A DNA stretch of 64,000 nt from Microbulbifer aggregans (GTDB lineage: Bacteria; Pseudomonadota; Gammaproteobacteria; Pseudomonadales; Cellvibrionaceae), in assembly GCF_020524005.1 (NCBI RefSeq), contig NZ_JAIVKK010000009.1, positions 1-64,000 on the forward strand. The letters run 5' to 3'. The position numbers and the translations under genes are program-made. Below the pieces are notes generated by a model. It saw only the letters and a program-made list of their open reading frames with translations. It ran no database searches and was not told where the DNA came from. Shown one piece after another: positions 35,119-44,884 of the stretch. Position 1 is the first letter of the stretch. Each line of letters opens with the position of its first letter.

Positions 35119-35760
35119 TATGTTCAGAGTCCAGTGGGTTGGATTGACCCTCTTGGTCTAAAGGTTAAAGAAGAAGGATGTTCAGTTACTTCTCGGCCTA
35201 CGCATACTGCGAGCGGGGAAAGAATTGTTTATTTTAAAAAAGAAGATATTAAGTTCAAGAGGATGTATGGGGCAGAATATCAATTCTATCTGGATGCTGA
35301 GGAAGACTATTTGGAGTTAGCTTTCACATCGGTGGGTGTGGATTTAGAGTCATTGGAGTTTTATATAAATAATAGATTTAATCGGGGTGTTTTGCTTAAA
35401 GGAGATGGTTTTGGTCTTGCGAATGAGATTATTAGCAAATCTATAGATATATATACGAAATGCCACGGTTATCCCCCGAAGTTTCTGGATGGGGCAATAA
35501 TTAAGAAGAATCTACAAAATTTTCAAAAAGAATTTAGCGAAATTCGTGCTTCTGGAAGCGTTGCAGGTGGAGAGGCTAATATGCACTCGGAAGCCATAAA
35601 GCGAATTTCGTTCGGGCGTGAGAGGGTAAAACTGGGTTATGATGATATAGAAGTAACTGCGTGGGGAAATCAAAATGTCGAAGTGGATGGTGAGGTGTTG
35701 TTGGATGTTCCGACAAAAGTGAAAATAACGGCAAATAAACGAGATGTTGGCAATGGGTAA
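35119..35760 (+). pseudogene. Displaced Rhs C-terminal tip (orphan toxin module)
   Basis: The frame begins with YVQSPVGWIDPLGLK, the junction motif that ends an Rhs core (compare YVPNPLSWIDPFGL in the intact gene). It continues for about 200 residues with no similarity to the active tip. No start codon precedes the motif in frame except one inside the IS remnant, so it is not a free-standing gene. It is a stored or cast-off toxin tip, as known for E. coli rhs loci. The toxin domain (KRMYGAEYQFYLDAEEDY..., C-terminal HSEAIKRISFGRE) is unknown to me. The DNA is AT-rich. An immunity candidate follows 17 bases downstream. Confidence 0.75.
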
Positions 35761-35777
35761 CTTGGTTGGTTATTTAG

Positions 35778-36095
35778 ATGGTTGGTAAAGTCGAGTTGGT
35801 GGAAATATTGTTGGGGGCCATGTGTGAAGACCCCCATTATCTTGAATTAAGAAATATGGCCGCTCAAAGAAAAATAGCGCTTTGGTTAAAAGAGGAGTGG
35901 GTTTGGGTTAAGGATCTAGAAGTCACATTGAAAAAAATAAAATCAGAGATTGGAGAGAGTGAGGAAGTTCAGAAGGTGGTTGTTGATTTGCTCTTTAATA
36001 GTAATGCATGCCTTATGCAGTCTGATAAAAATGAGTTAAATAGTCTTGTTGGTGAAGCTAAAAAAGCTTTAGGTGAGTTAAGTAATCCAGTTTGA
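35778..36095 (+). CDS. Putative immunity protein for the displaced Rhs tip
   Basis: A 105-residue mostly helical, charged protein starting at ATG 35778. It has no known motif and AT-rich codons like the displaced tip just upstream. The short gap (17 bases) and order match a toxin-immunity pair. If expressed from its own promoter it would protect the cell against siblings carrying the displaced toxin. The function is inferred from position. Confidence 0.6.
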   Translation: MVGKVELVEILLGAMCEDPHYLELRNMAAQRKIALWLKEEWVWVKDLEVTLKKIKSEIGESEEVQKVVVDLLFNSNACLMQSDKNELNSLVGEAKKALGELSNPV

Positions 36096-36305
36096 TTATA
36101 TTTTCTTGGTGTGAAATATCGGGCTTGGTCAAGCGAGCTTGTGATTCTTTTTATATCGATAAAGTAGAACGTGCGGGTGCATGGATTCGACACATTCTCT
36201 TCCGTGAAGTTGGTAGAGGCCTTTTTAACTGCTCGATTCCGAGTTGTTATTGGAGAGCTATCCCTTAGCGTCACAACCCAATAGCAACTAGGGTTCGGAT
36301 TCGGC

Positions 36306-36540
36306 GTGCGTATTGTGGGCCAGTGGTTCAACGAGTACGGCGAGAACCACCAGAATGCCAATAAAAGATCATCCGTTATGTGATGGTTTCAGTGGTATCT
36401 GCAACGGCAGGGGGCCTTGACAGGTCTATTTTCCAGTCAGAGAGGGTGGCCAAGATTGGCCGGAGGTGGCGCTGGTGCCGACGAAGTTATTTTACCTGCT
36501 GATGTCTGGACTGCTAGCAGGGTATCCAGTACGAGACCCG
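36306..36540 (+). pseudogene. Broken partial copy of the downstream DUF962 (Mpo1-like) gene
   Basis: GTGCG...CAGTGGTTCAACGAGTACGG and the following GAACCACCAGAATGCCAA match the first codons of the gene at 37451 almost base for base. A middle part is deleted or scrambled. The match resumes with CTATTTTCCAG and GTGGCGCTGGTGCCGACGA, then TTTACCTGCTGATGTCT. Frameshifts and the internal loss make it non-functional. Even the bases upstream of the start resemble the intact gene's leader. The copy flanks the displaced tip module on the other side from the intact gene. Confidence 0.75.
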
Positions 36541-36860
36541 GTTTGCTTGAGTTGCTGACATGGTGCCAGAGAATCGGCAGCAGGCGTCTTGATAACGATA
36601 ACCTGTGCCGTTCGTATAGTTTAGACCCCCTTTAACTCCTTCCGCTTGTCACACTCTTATTCTGCTACTTTGTCATGGCAGTGCTCTTGCCTATCTCGCT
36701 GATGCAGTTTGGCAGCTCCTCCTGTTTTTGGTGTGCTTAGGGTCGCTGGAGTTTGTGATGAACCTAAAACTTCAGTTCTTCGTAACTGAGATACAAAAGA
36801 GTTTATGGTTGGGTGGAGCCGATAGTCTAAGGCTGATTTTCCTGATTTGGAGTGAAATTC
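36541..36860. other. Intergenic remainder within the Rhs tail, no gene seen
   Basis: About 320 bases of mixed composition between the DUF962 remnant and the next small gene. I find no supported reading frame, hairpin terminator or recognisable repeat. Confidence 0.4.
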
Positions 36861-37295
36861 ATGAACCGAGAAAGTTTGTTTAAAAAGGATTTTCAGCGTA
36901 AAGAGAATGTCTGCTCTCATTTGAGTTCTGCGAGGGATTCTAATTCTCTGCAAGGACATAGGGCTTACCCTTTGTGTGTTCAGACATATGATGATGGTTA
37001 TGAACTATTTTGGTATTGCTCTAAATGCATTAAAGAGTATGGTCTTTCGACTTCTGGGGTGTATGTCTACGACGAGGAAGATGATCTGTTTGGTGTTATT
37101 GGGGCTATAGAAGGTTTTGAAGTTGGTGATGACCTTGATATGAACCCGTTCAAACGATTTTTCGATGAGCAGTCGGGTTCCATGCTGAGTCTTGAGGAGT
37201 TTAATCTGCTGGAGTATGACTTTGATGACCGTCAGCCTTTAGCTGAATCTAGGTTGTTAAAAATCCCATTTGGAGCAATTAAAAGGAATTCATGA
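36861..37295 (+). CDS. Small acidic protein of the Rhs tail, unknown function
   Basis: About 144 residues from ATG 36861, with GGAG nine bases upstream. A GTG at 36852 is less likely. It has a YCSKC pair (Cys-x-x-Cys) and many Asp and Glu residues (YVYDEEDDLFG, FEVGDDLDM, LLEYDFDD). The AT-rich codon use and position behind the Rhs tips suggest another immunity-type or cargo gene left from an earlier tip exchange. No family is recognised. Confidence 0.55.
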   Translation: MNRESLFKKDFQRKENVCSHLSSARDSNSLQGHRAYPLCVQTYDDGYELFWYCSKCIKEYGLSTSGVYVYDEEDDLFGVIGAIEGFEVGDDLDMNPFKRFFDEQSGSMLSLEEFNLLEYDFDDRQPLAESRLLKIPFGAIKRNS

Positions 37296-37450
37296 TTGAT
37301 GAAATGAATACATGAATAGAGCTGACTCAGCCAACCCTGGTCAAGGGAACTCCACCTAAAGTGAGCATTGTGACTGCTCGGTTCTTTTCAATTCTTGAAG
37401 TACTATCGTTCCATAGCCAGCCCAAATAACAACTAAGGCGAGAATCCAAC

Positions 37451-37915
37451 ATGCGCACAGCAGATCAATGGTTCACCGAGTACGGCGAGAGCCACCAGAA
37501 TGCCACCAACAAGGCCATCCACTGGGTGGCGGTTCCCCTGATCTACGCGACAGTCGTGGGCCTGTTCTGGTCTATTCCCCAGCCCGAGTGGATGGCCCAG
37601 ATTGCATGGTTGAACTGGGCGGTGGTAGCGCTGGTGCCGACGATGTTGTTTTACCTGCTGATGTCTATGCCGCTGGCGCTGGGTATGGCTGCGCTCTCTG
37701 CCATTTGCCTGTGGTCCTGCAGCGCGCTTCAGGCGGCCGGGCAGAGTGTGCTCTGGTGGTCGGTTGGGGTGTTTGCTCTGATGTGGGTGTTCCAGTTCAT
37801 CGGACACCACGTTGAAGGTAAAAAGCCTTCGTTTTTTAAAGATGTGCAATTTTTGTTGGTCGGTCCGGCCTGGGTGATCGGTTTTCTTTATCGTAAGGTC
37901 GGGATCAGGTACTGA
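37451..37915 (+). CDS. DUF962 / Mpo1-like membrane protein
   Basis: A 154-residue protein with the family start WFTEYGESHQNATNKAIHWVAVPLIY (residues 6-31 in parts) and four hydrophobic segments. An EG-free C-terminal FIGHHVEGKKPSFFKD contains the conserved HxxxG-K-P region. The yeast relative Mpo1 (YGL010w) is a dioxygenase of 2-hydroxy fatty acids. The bacterial role is unknown. A decayed partial copy lies 1.1 kb upstream. It converges with the RND pump gene. Confidence 0.88.
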   Translation: MRTADQWFTEYGESHQNATNKAIHWVAVPLIYATVVGLFWSIPQPEWMAQIAWLNWAVVALVPTMLFYLLMSMPLALGMAALSAICLWSCSALQAAGQSVLWWSVGVFALMWVFQFIGHHVEGKKPSFFKDVQFLLVGPAWVIGFLYRKVGIRY

Positions 37916-38025
37916 GTTTACCCCTCCAAATGTCGTAAACCTGACGCCAGTGAATCGATCGCTGGCGCCAGGATGGCGATGTCATTCTTAGGGTGGTGGC
38001 GGAAAATCCCGTCCTTCTATCTTCT

Positions 38026-41000
38026 CTATTCTGCCTCTGTATCATGACCATGGTCGTGACTTTTTGGCTTTTCGAGCTTCGCCGCTTCTCCTGTTTCCCC
38101 TCTGTGCACTTTCTCACGCAGCCCCTGTACGATCTTGAAGAAGATCGGGACCAGCAGTGTGCCGGCGACGCACGCCATTATGGTGCCGCCCATGATGGCA
38201 GTGCCGAGTGATATCCGGCTGGCGGCGCCGGCGCCTGATGCAATCACGAGAGGGATGGAGCCCACCACGAATGAAAGGGTTGTCATGATGACCGGGCGGA
38301 AGCGCAGTTTTGCCGCGGTCACCGTTGAGTCGTGCAGTGATAACCGCTCCACTTCCCGCTGGGTTTTCCCAAACTCGACAATAAGGATCGCGGTTTTTGC
38401 TGCCAGTGCTACCAGCAGTACCAGACCAATCTGGCCATACAGGCTGAGGGGTTCCTTGGCGATCAGCAGCGCGGCGATGGCGCCGACGATGGCGATGGGC
38501 ACCGAGAGGATAATCGCAAGCGGCGTCAAAAAGGATTCGTACAGGGCCGCAAGGAACAGGAAGGTAAATATCAGCGACAGCACCAGCGCGATTGTGGAGG
38601 CATTGCCGGATTTGCGTTCCTCGTAGCTGGAGTCGGACCAATCGTATTTGAAGCCGTCGGGCAGTGTCTCTATCGCCACACGTTCAAGTGCGTCCATGGC
38701 GTCACCCGAACTGAAGCCACCGGCGATATTTGGGCCGCCACTTACTTTAGCTGAGTCGTAGGTGTTGTAGCGTTTGAGGGTTACCGCACCGAGGACCGGC
38801 TCTGTACTCAGAATGGCCGGTAGTGGGATTGGTTCGCCTTTTTTGTTGGTGATATAGATTTTCTCCAGATCTTTTTCCTGCTGGCGGAACCTGGATTCGG
38901 CCTGCACCATGACCTTGAAGGTTTTGTTGTACAGGTTGAAGTCGTTGACGTAGATGGCGCCAAGCTGGGTTTGCAGTGTCAGGAATATGTCGCTGATTTT
39001 TACTCCCAGTGTCTTCGCTTTCACCCGGTCGATGTCCAGGCGGATCTGCGGTGAGCCCGCCTTGAATATCGAGAAGGCACGCGCGATTTCCGGCTGTTCC
39101 GTGGCGGCGGCGGAGAAATCTTGCACCACTTTGAACAACTCCTGAGCGCCGACACCTTGGGTGTCTTCGAGCATGAAAGAGAAGCCGGCCATGGCTCCCA
39201 GGCCGGGAATTGCGGGCGCACCAAAGACCAGGATCTGGGCTTCAGGCAGTTGAGCAAATTGCGCCTGGTATTTTTGTTGCAATGCCTGTTGTGACACCTC
39301 AGGTGCTTTGCGTTCGTCCCAGGATTTGAGTTTGGCGATTACCATGCCGGCGTTTGATTGCAGCATGACGTTAAGCAGGCTGAACCCATTTACTGACAGT
39401 ACTTTGTCGACGGCTGGATCCTTCATCAGTACTTCATTGATCTGGTCGATGACCTCAGCGGTACGCTCAAGCGCGGCAGCTTCGGGCAACTGTACGTCGA
39501 TCATGAAGTAACCCTTGTCTTCATCCGGGATAAAGCTTTTGGGTACGGATTGGAACAGCAGGAACAGGCTGACAAACAGGCCGGCAATGATCGCCAGACT
39601 TATGATCAGGTGCCGGGCGAGCCAATCCACGATTTTGAGGTAACCGTTGGAAACCTTTTCAAAACCCCAGTTGAAGCCGCGGATCACCGGATTCGGTTTG
39701 CTGTGGCCTTCCTTCAAGACGGTCGAGCACAGCGCGGGGCTCAGTGTCAGTGCGTTAACCATGGAGATCAGCACGGATACGGTAATGGTGGTACCGAACT
39801 GGCCGAACATTCGCCCCGTCATTCCCGGCAGTAACATGGTTGGCCCGAATACCGCCACAAGTACCATGGAGGTCGCGACAATCGGACCGGATACCTCCTT
39901 CATGGCTTTGGCTGTAGCGGCACGCTTGTCCAGCCCTTCTTCGTGCATGATGCGCTCGACGTCTTCGACGACGATGATGGCGTCATCTACCACCACGCCG
40001 ATGGCGAGAATCAGGCCGAACAGGGTGACCGTATTGATGGTCATGCCCATGGCGTAAAGGACGGCGAGTGTGCCGATAATCGATACCGGCACCGCCAGGG
40101 TCGGTACCAGCGCCGCGCGCACGTTGCCGAGGAACAGGTAGGTGACGATGATGACCAGGATCACAGTTGCGATCAGGGTGAAAACAGTTTCTTCGAGGGA
40201 AACCGCAATAAATTCGGTGGTGTCGTGGCCAATGACCGCTTCAACTCCCTCGGGGAAATACTGTGAAAGTTCCTCCACCTTGGCTTTGACGTTCTCAGCA
40301 ACTTCGAGCGCGTTGGCGTCTGACAATTTGTAAATGGCTAGAAGAACACCTGGGCCGTTGTTGTATTCGCCGTAGCCTTTATATATCTGAGCGCCTAGCT
40401 CCACCCGCGCGATATCCCTGACGCGAACTACACCGCCTTTTTCATCGGCGCGCAGCACGATATCGCCAAACTCTTCCTCTGAGGTCAGTCGGCCTTTGGT
40501 GGTGAGGACATACTGGAATTGGGTGGAATCGGGAGATGGCGGAGTACCGAGCTGGCCTACCGCTGCCTGGATGTTCTGCTCCTGAATCGCCCCGAGCACT
40601 TCCGGCACGGAAATCTCCAGGTTGGCCATCTTCACCGGATCGAGCCAGATCCGCATGCCGTAATCCAGTGGGCCGATGATTTTCGCCTCACCCACGCCGG
40701 GTACGCGCGCGAGTTCATTGAGCAGGTTCAGTGAGGCAAAGTTGGACAGGAAAACGCCGTCAAACCGGTTATCCGGGGAAAAAAGGTTGACCACCATCAA
40801 CATGTCGGAGGAGCGCTTGCGCACCTTGATACCGCGTTTCAGCACTTCCGGGGGGAGGGACGGTTCTGCGAGTGCCACCCGGTTCTGTACATCCACCTGC
40901 GCCATGTCATCGTCGGTATCCATGTCGAACGTCATGAACAACGTATAGGTGCCATCACTGCCGGAGTTCGAGGTCATGTACACCATGCCTTCGGCACCGT

Positions 41001-41217
41001 TCACCTGCTCTTCAATAGGGATCGCAACGGCATTTTTCACCGTCTCGGCATCTGCACCAGGGTAGACGGCGACCACCGAAATTTTCGGCGCCGCGATATC
41101 CGGGTACTGATCCACCGGCATGACAATCGCCGCGAGCAAGCCCATAAAAGTGATCAGAATGGCGATCACAAAGGCGAAGCGCGGACGACGGATAAAGAGA
41201 TGGGTATTTTCGCTCAC
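38026..41217 (-). CDS. RND efflux pump, inner-membrane transporter (HAE1/AcrB type)
   Basis: A 1063-residue proton-driven pump with 12 predicted spans and two large periplasmic loops. The N-terminus (RRPRFAFVIAILITFMGL), the TM4 segment (GVVVDDAIIVVEDVER) with its Asp pair and the second-half repeat (LAAKTAILIVEFG) are typical of hydrophobe/amphiphile exporters. The cytoplasmic tail is His/Lys/Glu-rich. It is preceded by the adaptor gene (gap 16 bases). No outer-membrane channel gene is in the operon, so a TolC encoded elsewhere is likely. It probably exports drugs, dyes or bile-like compounds. Confidence 0.93.
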   Translation of the reverse strand: MSENTHLFIRRPRFAFVIAILITFMGLLAAIVMPVDQYPDIAAPKISVVAVYPGADAETVKNAVAIPIEEQVNGAEGMVYMTSNSGSDGTYTLFMTFDMDTDDDMAQVDVQNRVALAEPSLPPEVLKRGIKVRKRSSDMLMVVNLFSPDNRFDGVFLSNFASLNLLNELARVPGVGEAKIIGPLDYGMRIWLDPVKMANLEISVPEVLGAIQEQNIQAAVGQLGTPPSPDSTQFQYVLTTKGRLTSEEEFGDIVLRADEKGGVVRVRDIARVELGAQIYKGYGEYNNGPGVLLAIYKLSDANALEVAENVKAKVEELSQYFPEGVEAVIGHDTTEFIAVSLEETVFTLIATVILVIIVTYLFLGNVRAALVPTLAVPVSIIGTLAVLYAMGMTINTVTLFGLILAIGVVVDDAIIVVEDVERIMHEEGLDKRAATAKAMKEVSGPIVATSMVLVAVFGPTMLLPGMTGRMFGQFGTTITVSVLISMVNALTLSPALCSTVLKEGHSKPNPVIRGFNWGFEKVSNGYLKIVDWLARHLIISLAIIAGLFVSLFLLFQSVPKSFIPDEDKGYFMIDVQLPEAAALERTAEVIDQINEVLMKDPAVDKVLSVNGFSLLNVMLQSNAGMVIAKLKSWDERKAPEVSQQALQQKYQAQFAQLPEAQILVFGAPAIPGLGAMAGFSFMLEDTQGVGAQELFKVVQDFSAAATEQPEIARAFSIFKAGSPQIRLDIDRVKAKTLGVKISDIFLTLQTQLGAIYVNDFNLYNKTFKVMVQAESRFRQQEKDLEKIYITNKKGEPIPLPAILSTEPVLGAVTLKRYNTYDSAKVSGGPNIAGGFSSGDAMDALERVAIETLPDGFKYDWSDSSYEERKSGNASTIALVLSLIFTFLFLAALYESFLTPLAIILSVPIAIVGAIAALLIAKEPLSLYGQIGLVLLVALAAKTAILIVEFGKTQREVERLSLHDSTVTAAKLRFRPVIMTTLSFVVGSIPLVIASGAGAASRISLGTAIMGGTIMACVAGTLLVPIFFKIVQGLREKVHRGETGEAAKLEKPKSHDHGHDTEAE

Positions 41218-41233
41218 AGCTTACTTTCCCGCG

Positions 41234-42547
41234 CTACTTGCCGGTTTCATAGGGGGTGTAGACATCGCCCGGTTGGTTCCGCTGCCTCACTTCCATGGTT
41301 GATCTCTGGTATTCCTGGAATGCTTCCCGCTCCTTACGCAGCTGTTCACGCAAAGAATGGGGCGGAGGCCGGAGGTTCTGCGGTGTGGCGTCTTTGGACG
41401 GTTCGATTTTCACCGGTGTGACTTCGACAGCATCACCCGGGCTGACTTTTTGCAGGCCCTCCACGAGAACTCTGTCGCCAACCTTGAGCCCTTCACGCAC
41501 GGCCCAGTTGGGGCCTATGCGCATGCCAACCTCTATATTGGCCCGCTTTACCTTGCTGTCTTTGTCCAGCAAGTAGACATAGTGTCCTTGCTGGTCCTGG
41601 GATACTGCCTTTTGCGGGATCACGATTCGCTGTATTTCTTCCAGCAGTTTTCCGTGTAGAGTCACATTCTCTTCGGGAAGAAGCAGGCCATCTGGGTTGT
41701 GGAACAGGACGCGTGCAGCGACTGTGCCTCGGGTTGCGGCTGCGGTAGCGTCCCAGGAAAAAAACTCCCCTTTGTAGGGGTATACCGTGTCACCCGGCAA
41801 CACGATGTAGAGTTCCATATTTGGAAGGGCGCGACCTTGCTGCTTCAGTTTGTCCAACGCACTGTAAAACTCGTTGTAGGCCTTCTGGCCGATGTGGGCG
41901 AGTACGTATACAGGGTCTGTTTTGATGAGCTGGGTAATAGGCACCGAATTGGGTAAGATGAAAAAGTCGCCCACGGCGTAGTTGGGGTGTCCCACACGCC
42001 CTGAAAAAGGCGCGACTATCGAGGTATGCGACAGATCCTGTCTCGCCTGATGCAGTGTGGTCTGCGCTTTATTCAGCTGCGCTTCCGCCGCCAGCATGGT
42101 GGACTTTGCGGTGTCGAAATCTTTTGCGGAAATATACCCCTGAGGGCGCAGGTTTCGCGCGCGATTGAAGTTCGATTTCGCGTCTTCGTAATTTGACATC
42201 GCTTCAGCGACAGCAGATTCGGCGGTAGCCACCGAGGTTTCGAAAGGATAGGGATCCAGCCTTACGAGCTCTTCGCCCTGCTTGAAATATTTTCCGGGCT
42301 CGATGTTCTGGTAGAGGATCCTCGAGGCGACCAGCGGGAAAATCTGCGCAGTTTCCACAGCTTCCACTACGGCCGGCACTTCAAAGCTCGGCCTGAAACT
42401 CATGCGTTTGGCCTCGACAACCTCCACCTTTTTCGGTGGTGGGGTTGGTTTGGCCGCTTCCTTTTCCCCGCAGCCAACGGGAAGCAGGCACGCCACGAAA
42501 ATAAGATTCCGCCAATGGAGCTGGTTACGTAGAGTTTGGTACATCAT
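41234..42547 (-). CDS. RND efflux periplasmic adaptor (membrane fusion protein)
   Basis: About 437 residues from the ATG at 42547. A second ATG lies at 42544, and a TTG further out is open too. A signal sequence ends LLPVGCGEK with Cys26, which may be lipidated. The lipoyl half-motifs (SRILYQNIEPGKYFKQGEEL and FSGRVGHPNYAVGDF) flank a coiled-coil hairpin (ATAESAVAEAMSNYEDAKSN and on). Beta-barrel and membrane-proximal domains follow. It couples the RND pump to an outer-membrane channel. It is first in the operon with the pump gene. Confidence 0.9.
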   Translation of the reverse strand: MMYQTLRNQLHWRNLIFVACLLPVGCGEKEAAKPTPPPKKVEVVEAKRMSFRPSFEVPAVVEAVETAQIFPLVASRILYQNIEPGKYFKQGEELVRLDPYPFETSVATAESAVAEAMSNYEDAKSNFNRARNLRPQGYISAKDFDTAKSTMLAAEAQLNKAQTTLHQARQDLSHTSIVAPFSGRVGHPNYAVGDFFILPNSVPITQLIKTDPVYVLAHIGQKAYNEFYSALDKLKQQGRALPNMELYIVLPGDTVYPYKGEFFSWDATAAATRGTVAARVLFHNPDGLLLPEENVTLHGKLLEEIQRIVIPQKAVSQDQQGHYVYLLDKDSKVKRANIEVGMRIGPNWAVREGLKVGDRVLVEGLQKVSPGDAVEVTPVKIEPSKDATPQNLRPPPHSLREQLRKEREAFQEYQRSTMEVRQRNQPGDVYTPYETGK

Positions 42548-42813
42548 TTCCCGCAACTTGAGTTAATAAACCTATCTCCATTAATCCTAGAGGGCGGGGC
42601 GTCAGCTGGTGGAAACTTGGTCAATAGTTGGCGCGGAAATTATTTTTCGTGCGCGCGTTGCTTTCCCAGGTGCCGGCCTGAGCTGGAGCGAGGACTGGGC
42701 GGATGGAATTGATAGCCAATTTTTCAGGCGGACTTGCTCGTTGGCAGCCCGGATGGGCTGCACTGTGAGAGTGGGCGAGGTGGGGAAAATGGCGGGGAGG
42801 GATTAGTAACGCT

Positions 42814-43299
42814 TCAGCGGTTGTAGTGAACAGGAACCTCCAGGGTTTCTTTTACCTGCTCCATCACCACATAACTGGTGCACTCCTGTACCTCTGGCAA
42901 GGTGAGCAATGTCTCTCCGTAGAATTTACGGTAAGCGCTCATATCCGCTACGCGCGCCTTGATGAGGTAGTCGAAGTTGCCTGATACCAGGTAGCACTCC
43001 TGCACTTCCGGCAAAGCGGACACCGCATTGCGGAACTCTTCAAAGGCATCCTGTGCCGAGCGGTTTAGTCGTATTTGCACGAACACCACGAGTGCAGCAT
43101 CGAGAAATTCCGGGTTGATCAATGCGGTGTAACCCTGAATCACCCCATCGGATTCCATCTTCTTGACGCGTTCCACGCAGGGGGTGGCGGTTAGACCTAC
43201 CTGGCGGGCCAGTTCCGCGTAACTTGTGCGGCCGTTTTTCTGCAGTACTCGAAGGATATTGCGGTCGATCGTGCTTAATTCGTTGGCGCGGCGCTTCAT
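42814..43299 (-). CDS. Lrp/AsnC-family transcriptional regulator
   Basis: A 161-residue regulator with an N-terminal winged helix-turn-helix (IDRNILRVLQKNGRTSYAEL and the recognition helix TPCVERVKKME). A C-terminal RAM/AsnC ligand domain follows (VQECYLVSGNFDYLIK). The ATG at 43299 with an AGGAGAG site is used. The open frame upstream is not family-like. It is divergent from alanine dehydrogenase, a classical arrangement in which an Lrp-type protein activates ald in response to alanine or leucine. Confidence 0.92.
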   Translation of the reverse strand: MKRRANELSTIDRNILRVLQKNGRTSYAELARQVGLTATPCVERVKKMESDGVIQGYTALINPEFLDAALVVFVQIRLNRSAQDAFEEFRNAVSALPEVQECYLVSGNFDYLIKARVADMSAYRKFYGETLLTLPEVQECTSYVVMEQVKETLEVPVHYNR

Positions 43300-43574
43300 T
43301 GCACTCTCCTGGTGTCGGTCAGGGATTCCTGGCCCATTTGGGTGTGAACAGTATGTTTCGATCAGTCGCGAATAAGGCTTGATTTGGCTGTGACGCCAAA
43401 CTGTGCCATCCGCTGGATGAAAAGTGTGCAGGATAGCAGTGTTACCAGTGGAATCCACTGATTCCTGAAGAAAATTTACAGAGAACAACTTTAAAGGCGG
43501 CCCTATACTAGCTGAAAGCAAAGAAAAACGGGGCGCAATTGTCTGCGTTCATGGAGCCTTTAGGAGAAGTCGTT

Positions 43575-44720
43575 ATGTTGATCGGTGTACCGAAAGAGAT
43601 CAAAAACCACGAGTACCGCATCGGTCTTACTCCGGCGAGCGTTCGCGAGCTGGTAGGGCATGGCCACGAGGTGATCGTGCAGAAAGATGGCGGTTCCGCC
43701 ATCGGTTTTACTGATGAAATGTATGAGCAGGCTGGCGCCAAGATCATCGACAGCGCGGAAGAGATTTTCGCGACTGCTGAAATGATCGTGAAGGTGAAAG
43801 AACCTCAGCCGCACGAGTGTGAAATGCTGCGTCCGGGCCAGCTGCTGTACACCTACCTGCACTTGGCACCCGATCCCAAGCAGACCGAGCTGCTGGTGAA
43901 ATCCGGTGCGACCTGTATTGCTTATGAAACCGTAACCGACCGCTTTGGCGGCCTGCCGCTGCTGGCGCCGATGTCTGAAGTTGCCGGCCGTATGTCCGTA
44001 CAGTGCGGCGCGCATCACCTGGAAAAAGCCCAGGGCGGCCTGGGTGTACTGCTGGGCGGTGTGCCCGGTGTAGCCCCGGCCAAAGTGCTGATTATTGGTG
44101 GCGGTGTGGTTGGTACCAACGCAGCCAAAATGGCGCTGGGTATGGGTGCTGACGTTACCATTCTGGATCGCTCCCTGCCGCGTCTGCGCCAGCTGGACGA
44201 CATTTTCGGCGGCGCAGTGCGCACCGAGTACTCCACCAACGATGCGATCGAGCAGCATGCGCTTGAAGCCGACCTGGTGATTGGCGCAGTTCTGATCCCC
44301 GGTGCTGCAGCGCCTAAACTGCTGACGCGCGATCACATCAGCCGCATGAAGAAAGGTGCGGTGGTTGTGGACGTTGCGATCGACCAGGGTGGTTGTTTTG
44401 AGACTTCCAAAGCCACTACCCACCAGGAGCCGACCTACGTGGTTGACGGCGTAGTGCACTACTGCGTGGCCAACATGCCGGGCGGTGTTGCGCGCACCTC
44501 GACCATGGCGCTGAACAACGCAACTCTGCCGTTCGCAGTAGCGTTGGCCAATAAGGGTGCGAAGCAGGCGCTGCTGGACGACGCCAACCTGCTGGAAGGC
44601 CTGAACGTACACGCCGGTATGGTGACTTACCAGGCCGTAGCCGATGTTCTGGGTTATGAGTACGTGGATCCCAAGCTGGCCCTGCAGAAATCTGCAGTGG
44701 AATCCGGGGTAGCGGCTTGA
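43575..44720 (+). CDS. ald: Alanine dehydrogenase
   Basis: A 381-residue NAD-dependent enzyme that interconverts L-alanine and pyruvate plus ammonium. The start [20 protein letters not shown] is diagnostic. The ATG at 43575 follows AGGAGAAG, and the longer open frame is ignored. [12 protein letters not shown] carries the active-site His region, and the Rossmann motif is [15 protein letters not shown]. It is divergent from an Lrp-family gene that probably regulates it, and is followed by a strong terminator. Confidence 0.96.
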   Translation: MLIGVPKEIKNHEYRIGLTPASVRELVGHGHEVIVQKDGGSAIGFTDEMYEQAGAKIIDSAEEIFATAEMIVKVKEPQPHECEMLRPGQLLYTYLHLAPDPKQTELLVKSGATCIAYETVTDRFGGLPLLAPMSEVAGRMSVQCGAHHLEKAQGGLGVLLGGVPGVAPAKVLIIGGGVVGTNAAKMALGMGADVTILDRSLPRLRQLDDIFGGAVRTEYSTNDAIEQHALEADLVIGAVLIPGAAAPKLLTRDHISRMKKGAVVVDVAIDQGGCFETSKATTHQEPTYVVDGVVHYCVANMPGGVARTSTMALNNATLPFAVALANKGAKQALLDDANLLEGLNVHAGMVTYQAVADVLGYEYVDPKLALQKSAVESGVAA

Positions 44721-44813
44721 GCCGACGCCTGATGAATTATTTAGAGCCTGTTCTCTTCTTGGGGCTGTGAAGCCCCGCTCTGTGAGACCCGGCAGTGTCC
44801 GACTGCCCTTTAT

Positions 44814-44840
44814 AGCCGCGCTAATTAGCGCGGCTTTTTT
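44814..44840 (+). terminator. Intrinsic terminator after ald
   Basis: AGCCGCGCTAATTAGCGCGGCT is a perfect palindromic stem followed by six T residues. It lies between ald and the convergent rsmE. Confidence 0.9.
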
Positions 44841-44884
44841 ATGGGTGAAACTTTTTTGTTGAGCTGCGGTGGACAGCGAGGGGG

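Noticed and set aside
36120..36200. A possible tRNA-like stretch (GGATTCGA...)
   Set aside because: It does not fold into a cloverleaf, and acceptor and T-arm pairs are missing.
42557..42813. A 65-codon plus-strand frame between the efflux adaptor and Lrp genes
   Set aside because: No ribosome binding site and no protein-like pattern. Treated as intergenic.
43560..44612. A 350-codon minus-strand frame opposite ald
   Set aside because: Antisense shadow of a highly conserved enzyme.
44740..44800. GGGGCT/AGCCCC hairpin after ald as a separate regulatory element
   Set aside because: Short and weak, and the strong terminator just downstream explains the region.
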